A stretch of 50,585 nt of DNA from Bordetella parapertussis (GTDB taxonomy: Bacteria; Pseudomonadota; Gammaproteobacteria; Burkholderiales; SG8-41), in assembly GCA_945861275.1 (NCBI GenBank), contig CAMATZ010000045.1:1-50585 (forward strand). The letters run 5' to 3'. Below, in pieces: positions 1 through 7,448 of the stretch. The position numbers were made by a program, and so were the translations under genes. The notes below the pieces were generated by a model. That model ran no database searches, was not told where the DNA came from, and saw nothing but the letters and a program-made list of their open reading frames with translations. Position 1 is the first letter of the stretch. Every line of letters begins with the position of its first letter.

Positions 1-725
1 GACGCCATCGCTTTCAGCCACGACGTCCACTGCTTTTCTTCGCGCGGGGAAATCGCGGCGTAACCGTCGCTCGCAGGCAGGATCGTTACCGTTGCGCCAT
101 TGCCGTCGGCGAAGCGCTTGCGTGCCCAGCTCTTGCCGCTTAAGCCCGCGCGTGCGAGCTCGGTCATGGCGAGCGTCGCCAGCGCTTCGTGAATCGAAAC
201 ATCGATGGCCGCGCCGGGCTGATTGCCCAGCGCCGCATGCATGCCGGCACAGGCTGCAGCCAAGCCGCCGATGAACGCCGATTGCTCACCCACAGGACGT
301 ATTGGCGCTTCTGACAGATCGTCCACTTGCCCGGTCAGCAGGCGCGAGATGCCGCTGGCAAAGAACAGGGTCAGGTCGGTGGCCGGATCGTTTGCCTGAG
401 GACCGGTCTCGCCATACGGCGAGATGGTGACGACTGTCGCCGAGGCATTGATTCGCCGCAACTGCGTCAAATCGTAGGGGCTTGCGGCCCAATCTTTCGG
501 CTGCCCTTCGCGCACGATCAAGTGAGCGGCAGCCAAGCCGTCGCGCTGTGCTGTTGCATCCACAGCAACGGCTTTGCCATGATTCAGGTAGGCCAGCAGC
601 ATAGTGCCGGCGTCCGCAGCTATGCAAGTCACCTGCGCGCCGGCGTCGGCCAGCAGCCGGCCGCAAACCGCGGCAGCCGAACCGCCGCCAATCTGAATCA
701 CATTAAATCCGGCCAGCAGCGTCAT
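1..725 (-). CDS. CaiB/BaiF family (class III) CoA transferase, N-terminal part
   Basis: The gene runs off the left edge; about 241 residues from the start are present. The N-terminal Rossmann-like half of class III CoA transferases is recognisable: GGGSAAAVCGRLLADAGAQV (residues 13-32), then ISPYGETGP (101-109) and the helix IDVSIHEAL (174-182). These enzymes move CoA between carboxylic acids through an aspartyl-CoA anhydride. The usual catalytic Asp, expected in the stretch before the 'GG-AA' helix, is not visible; this one reads RPVGEQSAFIGG (143-154). It may be a non-canonical member. The ATG at 725 is preceded by AAGG at 5 nt and lies 29 nt after the cupin stop, so it is probably the last gene of the 2785-to-1 operon. 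Family assignment is firm; substrate is unknown. Confidence 0.8.
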   Translation of the reverse strand, partial: MTLLAGFNVIQIGGGSAAAVCGRLLADAGAQVTCIAADAGTMLLAYLNHGKAVAVDATAQRDGLAAAHLIVREGQPKDWAASPYDLTQLRRINASATVVTISPYGETGPQANDPATDLTLFFASGISRLLTGQVDDLSEAPIRPVGEQSAFIGGLAAACAGMHAALGNQPGAAIDVSIHEALATLAMTELARAGLSGKSWARKRFADGNGATVTILPASDGYAAISPREEKQWTSWLKAMA

Positions 726-754
726 GCCTGCCTTACGCTGTACCTCTTCTACGC

Positions 755-1354
755 TTACGTCTGTCCCGCCACCCGCTGCTGAATATGCGTTTCGACGCCC
801 TGCTTACCTTCATCGGTTTCCGGATTCCAGATGTTCTTATGATCAAGCAGATCGCTCTTCTTCCAAACGTGCTTGGCATCGCCCATGTAAACGATGAACA
901 CTTCGCACCCATCCGGATACTCGTACGGGCCGTGCGGAATATCCCAGCCGAACACATAGTCGCCCGGATGCAGGTCCTTGCCCGCGACGCACATGCGGCC
1001 CTTGGTCACCAGTATCGAATGCCAGCTCTTATGCGTGTGCACGGGCTCGACATAACCTGCCGGAAAACGCTGCTTCATGTCGATGCGGTTCATCACCGGA
1101 TCGTAGTTCAGCACTTTCACCTGCACCCCCTTGGGCAGCGTCAGTATGCCGCGCACATCATCGTTTTCCCACGGGATATCACGGTCGTAAATCGCCCTGA
1201 AAGTACGGTCGCCCTTGGGCGCTGCTACGCGCTTGACTGTTTTCACTTTAGCTTTGCCCTTGGCGCTCACTGTCTTGCGCGACGCTGCCTTGGCTTTTGC
1301 CTTCGATTTTGCTTTTGGCTTCGACTTTGCCGCTACCTTCTTTTTTGCTTTCAT
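755..1354 (-). CDS. Cupin-domain protein with histone-H1-like Lys/Ala-rich N-terminal tail
   Basis: 199 residues if read from the ATG at 1354, which has GGAG 9 nt upstream; a GTG five codons earlier is possible but has no better ribosome site. Residues 1-48 are almost only Lys, Ala, Ser, Val and Arg in PAKKA-like repeats, as in bacterial histone-H1-like proteins. The rest is a single cupin barrel with probable metal ligands H106, H108 and H112 in PVHTHKSWHS and H141 in DIPHGPYEYP. Cupins of this type are often oxygenases, isomerases or sensors of small acids; no specific reaction can be assigned. The tail could bind nucleic acid or polyanions (inference). It lies between the Gfo/Idh/MocA gene and the CoA transferase on the same strand, suggesting one catabolic operon. 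Confidence 0.85.
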   Translation of the reverse strand: MKAKKKVAAKSKPKAKSKAKAKAASRKTVSAKGKAKVKTVKRVAAPKGDRTFRAIYDRDIPWENDDVRGILTLPKGVQVKVLNYDPVMNRIDMKQRFPAGYVEPVHTHKSWHSILVTKGRMCVAGKDLHPGDYVFGWDIPHGPYEYPDGCEVFIVYMGDAKHVWKKSDLLDHKNIWNPETDEGKQGVETHIQQRVAGQT

Positions 1355-1458
1355 AGTGTCTCTCTCCACTCAGGTTCAGGTTGCATCGCATGCCACGATG
1401 ATGGCGCTATTCTCGCACGCACCAGCAGCGAGCAGAATTTACTTTTTAAAACAACACC

Positions 1459-2454
1459 TTACTTCACCATCACTTTCTCACCGGTGCGCGCCGACTCAAT
1501 GATCGCCTCCAGCGCCGCGATAGTGGCGAGCATCTGATCCTGCGGCATCGGATATGGCAGGCGTCCTTCAACCGCATCCGCGAAGGCTTCAACATTCGCG
1601 ATCACACTGGACGACGGCGCGTACTCCACGCTACTGCGTTTGTCACCCGTGACCACTTTGGTCATGGTCCAGCCCTGCGGCGTGCTCGGATGCGCCTTGT
1701 CGCGCACTTCGATCCAGCCCTTGCTGCAATACACTGCAAAGCGCCCGTCGAACGGCGTGGCGAGTATCGCGGTCAACAAGGCATGCCCGCCGCTTTTGAA
1801 TTTCACCATCGCCGCCAGCGTGTCGCCGTTGCTGAGCGGGCTGCCCAGTTGCTTGACGCTGCACCACACACTTTCGGCAGCGCCAAACACTGAAACCGAC
1901 AAATCAAGGATGTGTATGCCGGTCGCGGTGATCGGCCCAGCGGGCGCTTCTTCAGGCGTCAAGCGCCAGTTGTCAGCGGGCAACGCCAGAAATTTATCTT
2001 GACTGAAATTGGCCTCGATCTGCAACGGCACGCCGAGTTCGCCCGACTGAATCGTGCGCATCAAATCCACTATCGGCGGCTCGAACCGGCGCTCGTGGCC
2101 TATGCCTATCTGCAAATTGTTCGCATTGATCGCCGCCAGCGCGCGCGCGGCATCGGCGCGCGTCATCGACAGCGGTTTTTCGCAGAACACATGTTTGCCG
2201 GCATTTGCGGCGGCGATCACCTGCCCGGTGTGCAGCGTGTGCGGCGTGCACAGCAGCACCGCTTTCACCTTCGGATCGTTCAGCACCTGCGCATAATCTG
2301 CCACCATCTCGAAGCCGTGTTCGCGCGCAAAATCGGCTTCCGTCGCCGGATTGCGCTTCATGCCTTTCACCACGCGCAGCTTGGAACTCTTGCTGATCAG
2401 ATTGACCAGCGTTTTTCCCCACCAGCCCATGCCCACCACCGCGACATCCAGCAT
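1459..2454 (-). CDS. Gfo/Idh/MocA family NAD(P)-dependent oxidoreductase
   Basis: 331 residues, the usual size of the family. An N-terminal Rossmann fold opens with VVGMGWWG (residues 6-13) and is followed by the hallmark CEKPLS (91-96), whose Lys is the conserved catalytic residue of sugar, inositol and related polyol dehydrogenases. The C-terminal half fits the alpha/beta domain that forms the substrate pocket. Start ATG at 2454 has GGAGAGG upstream. The stop of the GIY-YIG gene is only 10 nt before it, so the two are likely cotranscribed. The substrate cannot be read from the sequence; a hydroxylated organic acid or sugar is plausible given the neighbouring CoA transferase. Confidence 0.9.
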   Translation of the reverse strand: MLDVAVVGMGWWGKTLVNLISKSSKLRVVKGMKRNPATEADFAREHGFEMVADYAQVLNDPKVKAVLLCTPHTLHTGQVIAAANAGKHVFCEKPLSMTRADAARALAAINANNLQIGIGHERRFEPPIVDLMRTIQSGELGVPLQIEANFSQDKFLALPADNWRLTPEEAPAGPITATGIHILDLSVSVFGAAESVWCSVKQLGSPLSNGDTLAAMVKFKSGGHALLTAILATPFDGRFAVYCSKGWIEVRDKAHPSTPQGWTMTKVVTGDKRSSVEYAPSSSVIANVEAFADAVEGRLPYPMPQDQMLATIAALEAIIESARTGEKVMVK

Positions 2455-2464
2455 TTGCCTCTCC

Positions 2465-2785
2465 TTATTTACGCTTCGCGGGTGGAATAATACGCGAGCC
2501 AGCGGCGATCAATGCGAGCTTTTCGCGGCGGTTGAGTTGCTTGATCGCGTATTCGCGTTTGCACGCCGTGGAGCGATTCGCGGCACTTTCCTGATAAACC
2601 CGTTTTACCGGCCGCCGCGAGCGCGTATAGCGTGCGCCAGTCTCACGCCGCACACGATCACCGTTAGGGCTGACGCCGTTATGCTCGGCAACGCGCCGCG
2701 CTACATCCATGGCAACGCCCGTATAGAGCGTGCCATCAGCGCAGCGCACGATGTATACCTGCCATTGTTGCTGCGTGCGCGGCAT
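2465..2785 (-). CDS. GIY-YIG nuclease-domain protein (UPF0213/YhbQ-like)
   Basis: A 106-residue single-domain protein. The signature is VYIVRCADGTLYTG (residues 10-23), with the basic 'AIKQLNRREKLALI' helix near the end. This is the pattern of the small stand-alone GIY-YIG proteins related to YhbQ, which are thought to act on DNA but mostly lack a defined role. Arg and Lys are frequent in residues 45-75 and at the C-terminus. It is the first gene of the minus-strand run leading through the oxidoreductase and cupin; there is no obvious functional link to them. Confidence 0.85.
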   Translation of the reverse strand: MPRTQQQWQVYIVRCADGTLYTGVAMDVARRVAEHNGVSPNGDRVRRETGARYTRSRRPVKRVYQESAANRSTACKREYAIKQLNRREKLALIAAGSRIIPPAKRK

Positions 2786-2821
2786 GCTACGGTTTAGCTG
2801 TATGTATTTGTTTTTAATATA

Positions 2822-3235
2822 TTATTTGTGCAGACCGCGACCGCGAAGATAACGCGTGCCTTTGGCGGCGAGACAAAAGCGCTGCTTTTTTCCGCGCCCA
2901 AGCGTAGCAGCGCCCTTGCTGCCCGCGAGGTGCTTCACGTACTGGGTTTTCAGCAAAAAAACCAGGCTGGATTCGACAATCTGGATGTGCGTTTCAATGC
3001 CGCGCGCGATTTCGGCGGCCGCCGCGTGCGCGTGTTCAGGTTGCGACAGATAGATGAGCGCGCTGACCTGCGGACCGTCCAGCGTTTCCCATTGCTCGAT
3101 CGTCTGCGCGAGCGCTTGCTTGAGACGTGCATTTTCGGCACGCAGTGCGGAAAGCTCTTTTTCCAGCGCTTGCAGCCGGGACTTGAATTTCGCCGTCGCC
3201 GACGCCTGCTTCACCAATGTTGCCACTGCACTCAC
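2822..3235 (-). CDS. Hypothetical protein with coiled coil and basic C-terminus
   Basis: Read from the GTG at 3235, which has GGAAAAAGGGG about 7 nt upstream, the protein has 137 residues. An upstream in-frame start at 3316 would add 27 residues but would lie inside the terminator hairpin at 3315-3348, so I prefer the internal start. Residues about 8-45 form a heptad-rich coiled coil (KFKSRLQALEKELSALRAEN). A middle segment resembles a helical marR-like or replication-accessory region, and the last 30 residues are strongly basic. I do not recognise the family; the basic tail suggests nucleic-acid binding, which is inference only. Confidence 0.6.
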   Translation of the reverse strand: MSAVATLVKQASATAKFKSRLQALEKELSALRAENARLKQALAQTIEQWETLDGPQVSALIYLSQPEHAHAAAAEIARGIETHIQIVESSLVFLLKTQYVKHLAGSKGAATLGRGKKQRFCLAAKGTRYLRGRGLHK

Positions 3236-3314
3236 TGCCGCGCCCCTTTTTCCGGTGTTTTGAGCGCGGTATTTTACACGCTGCTTCTGCAACCGCCGTG
3301 GCGGGTGATGGCAC

Positions 3315-3348
3315 AAAAAAAACGCGCCTGAAGCAGGCGCGTTTTTTT
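3315..3348 (-). terminator. Bidirectional rho-independent terminator
   Basis: An 8-bp GC-rich stem, CGCGCCTG (3323-3330) and CAGGCGCG (3334-3341), with an AAG loop is flanked by A8 on the left and T7 on the right, so it can end transcription on either strand. On the minus strand it directly follows the small membrane protein gene at 3369-3554 and is its natural terminator. It also insulates the coiled-coil gene from upstream reading. Confidence 0.85.
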
Positions 3349-3368
3349 CTGGACGATTGCTCGTGTTG

Positions 3369-3554
3369 CTATTTATCGTCGCTCTTCTTGGTCATCACTT
3401 TCCACATATACCAGCCGCCGCCGCCGAACATCAGCACCAGAAAAACAACAATGCCCACGTAGTTGGGTTCGGGTATCGGGGCATCGGCAATTTCAGCGGC
3501 GTGCGCAATGCCCACCATGAACAACGAGAAAATAACGCTAATCAGTTTGGTCAA
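3369..3554 (-). CDS. Small exported membrane protein, twin of 3717-3917
   Basis: 61 residues from a TTG start at 3554. The start is chosen by alignment with the twin gene: there GGAGGGG precedes ATG-CCC-AAA, and here GGAG precedes TTG-ACC-AAA at the same place. A signal peptide (MTKLISVIFSLFMVGIAHA) is followed by the short segment AEIADAPIPEPNYVG, one hydrophobic helix and a basic tail ending KKSDDK. The layout recalls a PEP-CTERM sorting tail (Pro-Glu-Pro, helix, basic end) with almost no mature protein in front; whether it is sorted that way is speculative. The terminator at 3315-3348 follows immediately. Function unknown. Confidence 0.7.
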   Translation of the reverse strand: MTKLISVIFSLFMVGIAHAAEIADAPIPEPNYVGIVVFLVLMFGGGGWYMWKVMTKKSDDK

Positions 3555-3716
3555 CAGAATCTCCACGAAAGTTTCTTATAGAGCATAACTTCAAGCAGGA
3601 TTGCCGCGGCGCCCGGTATTGACGAGTACCGTGAAGTGATGCAGGTTTTAATTATTTCATACGGTTCTTACTGCAGGCTTACCGGCAGCGTACGCACCCG
3701 CATAGGCGCGCGGATA

Positions 3717-3917
3717 CTACTTGGCTTCGTCCTGCTTGTCCTTGCTACCTTTACTCATGACTCGCCAGAAAAACCAAACGCCACCGCCAACCATCAGGGC
3801 AAGAAAAACGAGGATGCCCACGTAGTTGGGCTCGGGTATCGGTGCGTCGGCAATTTCAGCTGCATGCACGGCGCCCAGTATGAACAATGAGAACAGAACA
3901 CTGATAAGTTTGGGCAT
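3717..3917 (-). CDS. Small exported membrane protein, twin of 3369-3554
   Basis: 66 residues, ATG at 3917 with a strong GGAGGGG site. Signal peptide MPKLISVLFSLFILGAVHA, the conserved block AEIADAPIPEPNYVG shared exactly with its twin, a hydrophobic helix and a charged tail GSKDKQDEAK. The two genes are tandem on the same strand about 160 nt apart and still match closely at DNA level across the centre, so this is a duplication kept under selection on the middle block. I do not recognise a named family. It probably sits in the inner membrane with the tail in the cytoplasm. Confidence 0.75.
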   Translation of the reverse strand: MPKLISVLFSLFILGAVHAAEIADAPIPEPNYVGILVFLALMVGGGVWFFWRVMSKGSKDKQDEAK

Positions 3918-4177
3918 CAGAACCCCTCCATAAATTTAATGGCGGCATAACATCAGGCACAATTGCCGCTGCATTCGGTTATAACGAAGTTGATGAAAAC
4001 GGAGCGCACAGTAATCCTCGTGGTTAGTTTCTCAGGGCAGCCTTACCACAGACTTACCGGCGGCGCCGGGAGGGAGAGCCACATTGTGCAAATCAGCCAG
4101 ACACTCGCGCATAGTCGCATACCGCGCTGGAGGGCATAATACGTATCTTCCACAACACATTCACACAAGGAATCGTC

Positions 4178-4513
4178 ATGGCCACCACCAGCGGGCTCAT
4201 CATCGAAGACATCACGGTTGGCAGCGGCGCTGAAGCGAGCGCGGGACAGGATGTCACGGTCCACTATACCGGCTGGCTCACCAGCGGTGAAAAATTTGAT
4301 TCCAGCAAAGACCGCGATGATCCATTTGTATTTCCGCTCGGCGGCGGACGCGTGATCAAAGGTTGGGATGAAGGCGTGCAAGGCATGAAAGTCGGCGGCA
4401 CGCGCAAACTGACGATTCCGCCCGAACTCGGTTACGGCGCACGCGGCGCGGGCGGCGTGATTCCGCCCAACGCAACGCTGGTGTTCGAAGTGGAGCTGTT
4501 GGCTACAACTTAA
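4178..4513 (+). CDS. FKBP-type peptidyl-prolyl cis-trans isomerase
   Basis: 111 residues, a complete single FKBP domain without signal peptide, so cytoplasmic. Typical elements are VTVHYTGWL (26-34), FDSSKDR (40-46), [16 protein letters not shown] (59-74) and the [19 protein letters not shown] flap (83-101) followed by the final strand VFEVELL. It speeds proline isomerisation in folding proteins. ATG has AAGGA 6 nt upstream. Its stop overlaps the stop of the convergent cysteine synthase gene by four bases. Confidence 0.95.
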   Translation: MATTSGLIIEDITVGSGAEASAGQDVTVHYTGWLTSGEKFDSSKDRDDPFVFPLGGGRVIKGWDEGVQGMKVGGTRKLTIPPELGYGARGAGGVIPPNATLVFEVELLATT

Positions 4514-5445
4514 TCCGCCAACCCCGCGAACAACGGCGTGCTCAGATAGCGCTCGCCAAACGACGGAATAATCACCACGATCATTTTGCCTTTGCTCGAC
4601 TCGCGTCTGGCGACTTCCACCGCCGCCCACATCGCCGCGCCCGACGATATGCCCACCAGCAGGCCCTCCTCTTTGGCCATGCGCCGCGCCATCGTCATCG
4701 CGTCGTCGTTTTTCACGCGCACAACTTCGTCGTAAATTTTCGTGTTGAGCACCTTGGGTATGAAGCCGGCGCCTATGCCCTGCATCGGATGCGAACCGGC
4801 CTGGCCGCCTGAAAGCACCGGCGACGCATCCGGCTCCACCGCCACACACTGAAACGAGGGCTTGCGCGCCTTCAACACCTCGCCCACGCCGGTGATAGTG
4901 CCGCCGGTGCCTATGCCCGAAATCAGAATATCCGCCTTGCCCTCGGTATCACGCCATATTTCCTCGGCGGTAGTGGCACGATGCACTGCCGGATTGGCGG
5001 GATTTTCAAACTGTTGCGGAATCAGGTAGCGCGCATCTGCGGCAGCCATTTCTTCCGCTTTTTTGATCGCGCCCGGCATACGTTCGGCGCCCGGCGTGAG
5101 TACCAACTCCGCACCGTACGCGCGCAGCAGGATGCGACGCTCTTTGCTCATGGTATCGGGCATTACGATGGTGCATTTGTAGCCGCGCGCCGCGCATACC
5201 ATCGCCAGACCAATGCCGGTATTACCGCTGGTCGGCTCCAGAAAAATGGTGTCGGCCTTGACCAATCCGGCTTTCTCGGCGGCTTCGATCATCGACAAGC
5301 CGATGCGGTCCTTGACGCTGTGCGCTGGATTCTGAAATTCGAGCTTGGCAAGAACTTCGCCCGCACAACCTTGCGCGAGCCGGTGGATACGCACCAGCGG
5401 CGTGTTACCGATCAAATCGGTGACGTTGTTAGCGATCTTCATCAT
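4510..5445 (-). CDS. cysK: Cysteine synthase (O-acetylserine sulfhydrylase)
   Basis: 311 residues. The pyridoxal-phosphate lysine is K45 in NPAHSVKDR, followed by the substrate loop TSGNTG and the phosphate-binding [17 protein letters not shown] near residue 265 binds the cofactor pyridine nitrogen region. It makes cysteine from O-acetylserine and sulfide. CysK rather than CysM is favoured by overall pattern, though the two are hard to separate without alignment. Two ATG codons are adjacent at the start. It is convergent with the FKBP gene, overlapping by 4 nt. No riboswitch was seen in the leader. Confidence 0.93.
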   Translation of the reverse strand: MMKIANNVTDLIGNTPLVRIHRLAQGCAGEVLAKLEFQNPAHSVKDRIGLSMIEAAEKAGLVKADTIFLEPTSGNTGIGLAMVCAARGYKCTIVMPDTMSKERRILLRAYGAELVLTPGAERMPGAIKKAEEMAAADARYLIPQQFENPANPAVHRATTAEEIWRDTEGKADILISGIGTGGTITGVGEVLKARKPSFQCVAVEPDASPVLSGGQAGSHPMQGIGAGFIPKVLNTKIYDEVVRVKNDDAMTMARRMAKEEGLLVGISSGAAMWAAVEVARRESSKGKMIVVIIPSFGERYLSTPLFAGLAD

Positions 5446-5690
5446 GGCCCTCCACGGCAGCAGGATTTAGTGTGATTGTTAGCGCCCGTAACGCACAAAC
5501 GGAATTTTCCGCGCGCACAGGCTGCGAAAACCCATTTTACGCTTCTAACCCTGCCCTGCGGCCTGCCAGGAACGCCGCGCCGGCTGCGTTTGCGGTCCAT
5601 TATGCCGCCACCATGCACGCCGTTTCGTGCCAGTAACCCCATTTGAAGCAGCCCTCACACGCCAAACCTTTGATATTACAAATGAATTAC
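5446..5690. other. Intergenic region without a recognised gene
   Basis: This stretch separates the divergent cysK and cold-shock genes. Short open frames here have no ribosome site and no recognisable product. It must contain the cysK promoter on the minus strand, but no convincing -35/-10 pair stands out. Confidence 0.5.
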
Positions 5691-5694
5691 GCCA

Positions 5695-5721
5695 TTGCCA
5701 TTACAAGGATTGGGGTATAAT
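5695..5721 (+). promoter_or_regulatory. Candidate sigma-70 promoter of the cold-shock gene
   Basis: TTGCCA (5695-5700) and a perfect TATAAT (5716-5721) lie 15 nt apart, a short but possible spacing. Transcription would begin near 5728 and give a leader of about 178 nt ahead of the ATG at 5906, the long untranslated leader typical of cspA genes. Confidence 0.55.
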
Positions 5722-5727
5722 GGTGGA

Positions 5728-5905
5728 CGGTGTTTGATTTCTAAGTAGGATTTCCGTACAGGATTTCCGAGTACTAAGGGTTTGGATTTTCAGTAGTTGT
5801 TGGATGTTCGTCCTTGGGAAGCTTTGAGACCAAAACATTGGAAGGGGTTTATTTAAAATTTATCCCCGGATTACCTCAACTCTAAATCTTTAAGGAACGC
5901 GCACA
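5728..5905 (+). promoter_or_regulatory. Long 5' leader of the cold-shock gene with repeat and cold-box-like motif
   Basis: The leader is unusually AT-rich for the window. It contains AGGATTTCCG twice (5747-5756 and 5760-5769) and, across the first copy's end, CGTACAG (5755-5761), which matches the core of the enterobacterial cspA cold box. Such leaders can refold with temperature and control translation. Role here is inferred from position; AAGGA before the ATG is the ribosome site. Confidence 0.45.
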
Positions 5906-6112
5906 ATGGCTACCGGTACAGTGAAATGGTTTAACGATGCAAAAGGCTTTGGCTTTATTACCCCCGATGGCGGCGGCGAAGATCTCTTCGCGCATTTCTC
6001 CGCCATCAACATGTCAGGCTTCAAAAGTCTGAAAGAAGGTCAGAAAGTGACCTTCGACATCACCGACGGCAACAAAGGCAAAAAGCAGGCGAGCAACATT
6101 CAGGCTGCTTAA
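5906..6112 (+). CDS. cspA: Cold-shock protein (CspA family)
   Basis: 68 residues, a single cold-shock domain. RNP1 is KGFGFITP and RNP2 is LFAHFSAI; the start [17 protein letters not shown] is typical of betaproteobacterial Csp proteins. It binds single-stranded RNA and DNA as a chaperone. It has its own promoter, a long leader and a strong terminator, so it is a single-gene unit. A second family member lies at 19743. Confidence 0.96.
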   Translation: MATGTVKWFNDAKGFGFITPDGGGEDLFAHFSAINMSGFKSLKEGQKVTFDITDGNKGKKQASNIQAA

Positions 6113-6130
6113 GCTTCAAGTCGTAGCAGA

Positions 6131-6161
6131 AAAAAGCCGGGCCTTGTGCCCGGCTTTTTTT
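6131..6161 (+). terminator. Rho-independent terminator of the cold-shock gene
   Basis: Stem GCCGGGC (6136-6142) with GCCCGGC (6148-6154), loop CTTGT, A-run before and T7 after, 20 nt past the cspA stop. Confidence 0.9.
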
Positions 6162-6282
6162 ATGCACGGAGTAAACAGCCAGAAAAAATGAGGGAGCCTT
6201 GTTGACGATTTTCTGGCTAGCGTTGGACATAGTGTTTTTTGATTGTGGCACAGCGTTTCATTCCGATCCGCAATCGCCGCGG

Positions 6283-7338
6283 TCAGCTTATCAACCCCAG
6301 GATTTTCTGTTTGGCATCGGTCAACGTATCCGGCAATCGGGCAACACCCTCCTTGAGCCGTTTGCGCCATCCCGGGCCGCGCGCATTGATGTTTTCCGCC
6401 GCCAGTTCGATGTCGCCCGGCCTGTCCTGCATCAGCACCTCGATCATTTCGCCCGCCTGCTGGCGATCCTTGACGGACTTGGTTTGCTGGGCCACCGGCC
6501 GGTTCATGCTGACAATCAGCTTGTGCAGCGCGAACCGCGCCGGCTCGGCAACTTTCACCATCGTCGCGCCGCCGTTGATGATAGGCACGTCCACCGGCGC
6601 TTCAAGCAAATAGTCCAGAAACTCCAGCGGCTGCGCAGACGCCTTCAGCCGCGGTATGCGCACGGGCGCGCCGGTGCGCTTGCCGCGCGCCGGCGTCAGC
6701 AGATCCACGCGCAGCGTCTTGCCGCGCACGTAGAACGAGGTCTCGGCGCGGCGCGGATCAAGCCCCGGCGCCGGCAGGAACCCCATGTTGAGGCTTTCCA
6801 GCGTCGCCGGCAGATCGGCCTCGACTTCGCCGATGGCCACTTCCAGCACCGGGTTGGCGAGTATGTCGATATCCTGCGTGGAAAGGCTGGATTGCCAGCG
6901 CACGCCCAGCACATTGCCGAGCGCGATAAATGCATGCGTGCCCACCAGCACACCGCCCAGCCTGAACACGCCCGCGCTGCCCAGCCCGGAAATCACTTTG
7001 GCTGATGCCGTGTCGGTCATCATCGCGCCGCCCTGCCGCAGCATCGCACACAGGCGCGAGATGTTCGATTCGACTTCCGCCACCGCGGCGCGGTCTTTTT
7101 GATACGCCTCGATTACCGCGCGCGTGGCGGGTGTATCCGGTCCGACCGAATATTCGCGCTGGCCGGCGGGCATGGCGCTGGTTTTGAAATACCAGTAATC
7201 CGCGCCCGAGATATGCTTGGATACAAAGCTGCCCTTCAGGCTCGAAAACGAGCGCGCCGCCTCGTACGCCGCGAGGCGCTCCGACAGTTCGGCGTAGAGC
7301 GTCTGGATTTCCTGGGGTTGCCTCTGCATGCGATGCAT
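6283..7338 (-). CDS. Nucleotidyltransferase-fold protein (GSU2403/NTP_transf_8-like)
   Basis: 351 residues from the first ATG. The core of a polymerase-beta-type nucleotidyltransferase is seen as GLGSAGVFRLGGVLVGTHAF (118-137) and QDIDIL (155-160), where D156 and D158 would hold the metal. The N-terminal 100 residues are helical. Relatives of this architecture are often found in accessory or toxin-antitoxin-like settings (family knowledge), but no partner gene is visible. A TATAAT on the coding strand overlaps the first ATG and lies 7 nt before the fourth-codon ATG at 7329, so a leaderless transcript from 7329 is possible. The upstream 80 nt are very AT-rich. Confidence 0.75.
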   Translation of the reverse strand: MHRMQRQPQEIQTLYAELSERLAAYEAARSFSSLKGSFVSKHISGADYWYFKTSAMPAGQREYSVGPDTPATRAVIEAYQKDRAAVAEVESNISRLCAMLRQGGAMMTDTASAKVISGLGSAGVFRLGGVLVGTHAFIALGNVLGVRWQSSLSTQDIDILANPVLEVAIGEVEADLPATLESLNMGFLPAPGLDPRRAETSFYVRGKTLRVDLLTPARGKRTGAPVRIPRLKASAQPLEFLDYLLEAPVDVPIINGGATMVKVAEPARFALHKLIVSMNRPVAQQTKSVKDRQQAGEMIEVLMQDRPGDIELAAENINARGPGWRKRLKEGVARLPDTLTDAKQKILGLIS

Positions 7339-7448
7339 TATACCTAGTAAAAATAAAAATCAGGTATAAAATTACATAATAATTTGATTATATTATGTTT
7401 TTTTAGTACTCTCAACCACCTAACCGGCAGGTGCGCCACCGATCTCGC

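Noticed and set aside
3236-3316. N-terminal extension of the coiled-coil protein to 3316
   Set aside because: It would be translated from within a rho-independent terminator hairpin; the GTG at 3235 has a better ribosome site.
4043-4849. Long open frame (268 codons) on the minus strand across FKBP and cysK
   Set aside because: It is antisense to FKBP and lies in another frame of cysK; both real genes are certain. Composition is Arg/Gly-rich as expected for shadow frames in GC-rich DNA.
6199-7005. Plus-strand open frame of 268 codons opposite the nucleotidyltransferase-fold gene
   Set aside because: Arg/His-rich shadow with no family pattern; the minus-strand frame has clear motifs.
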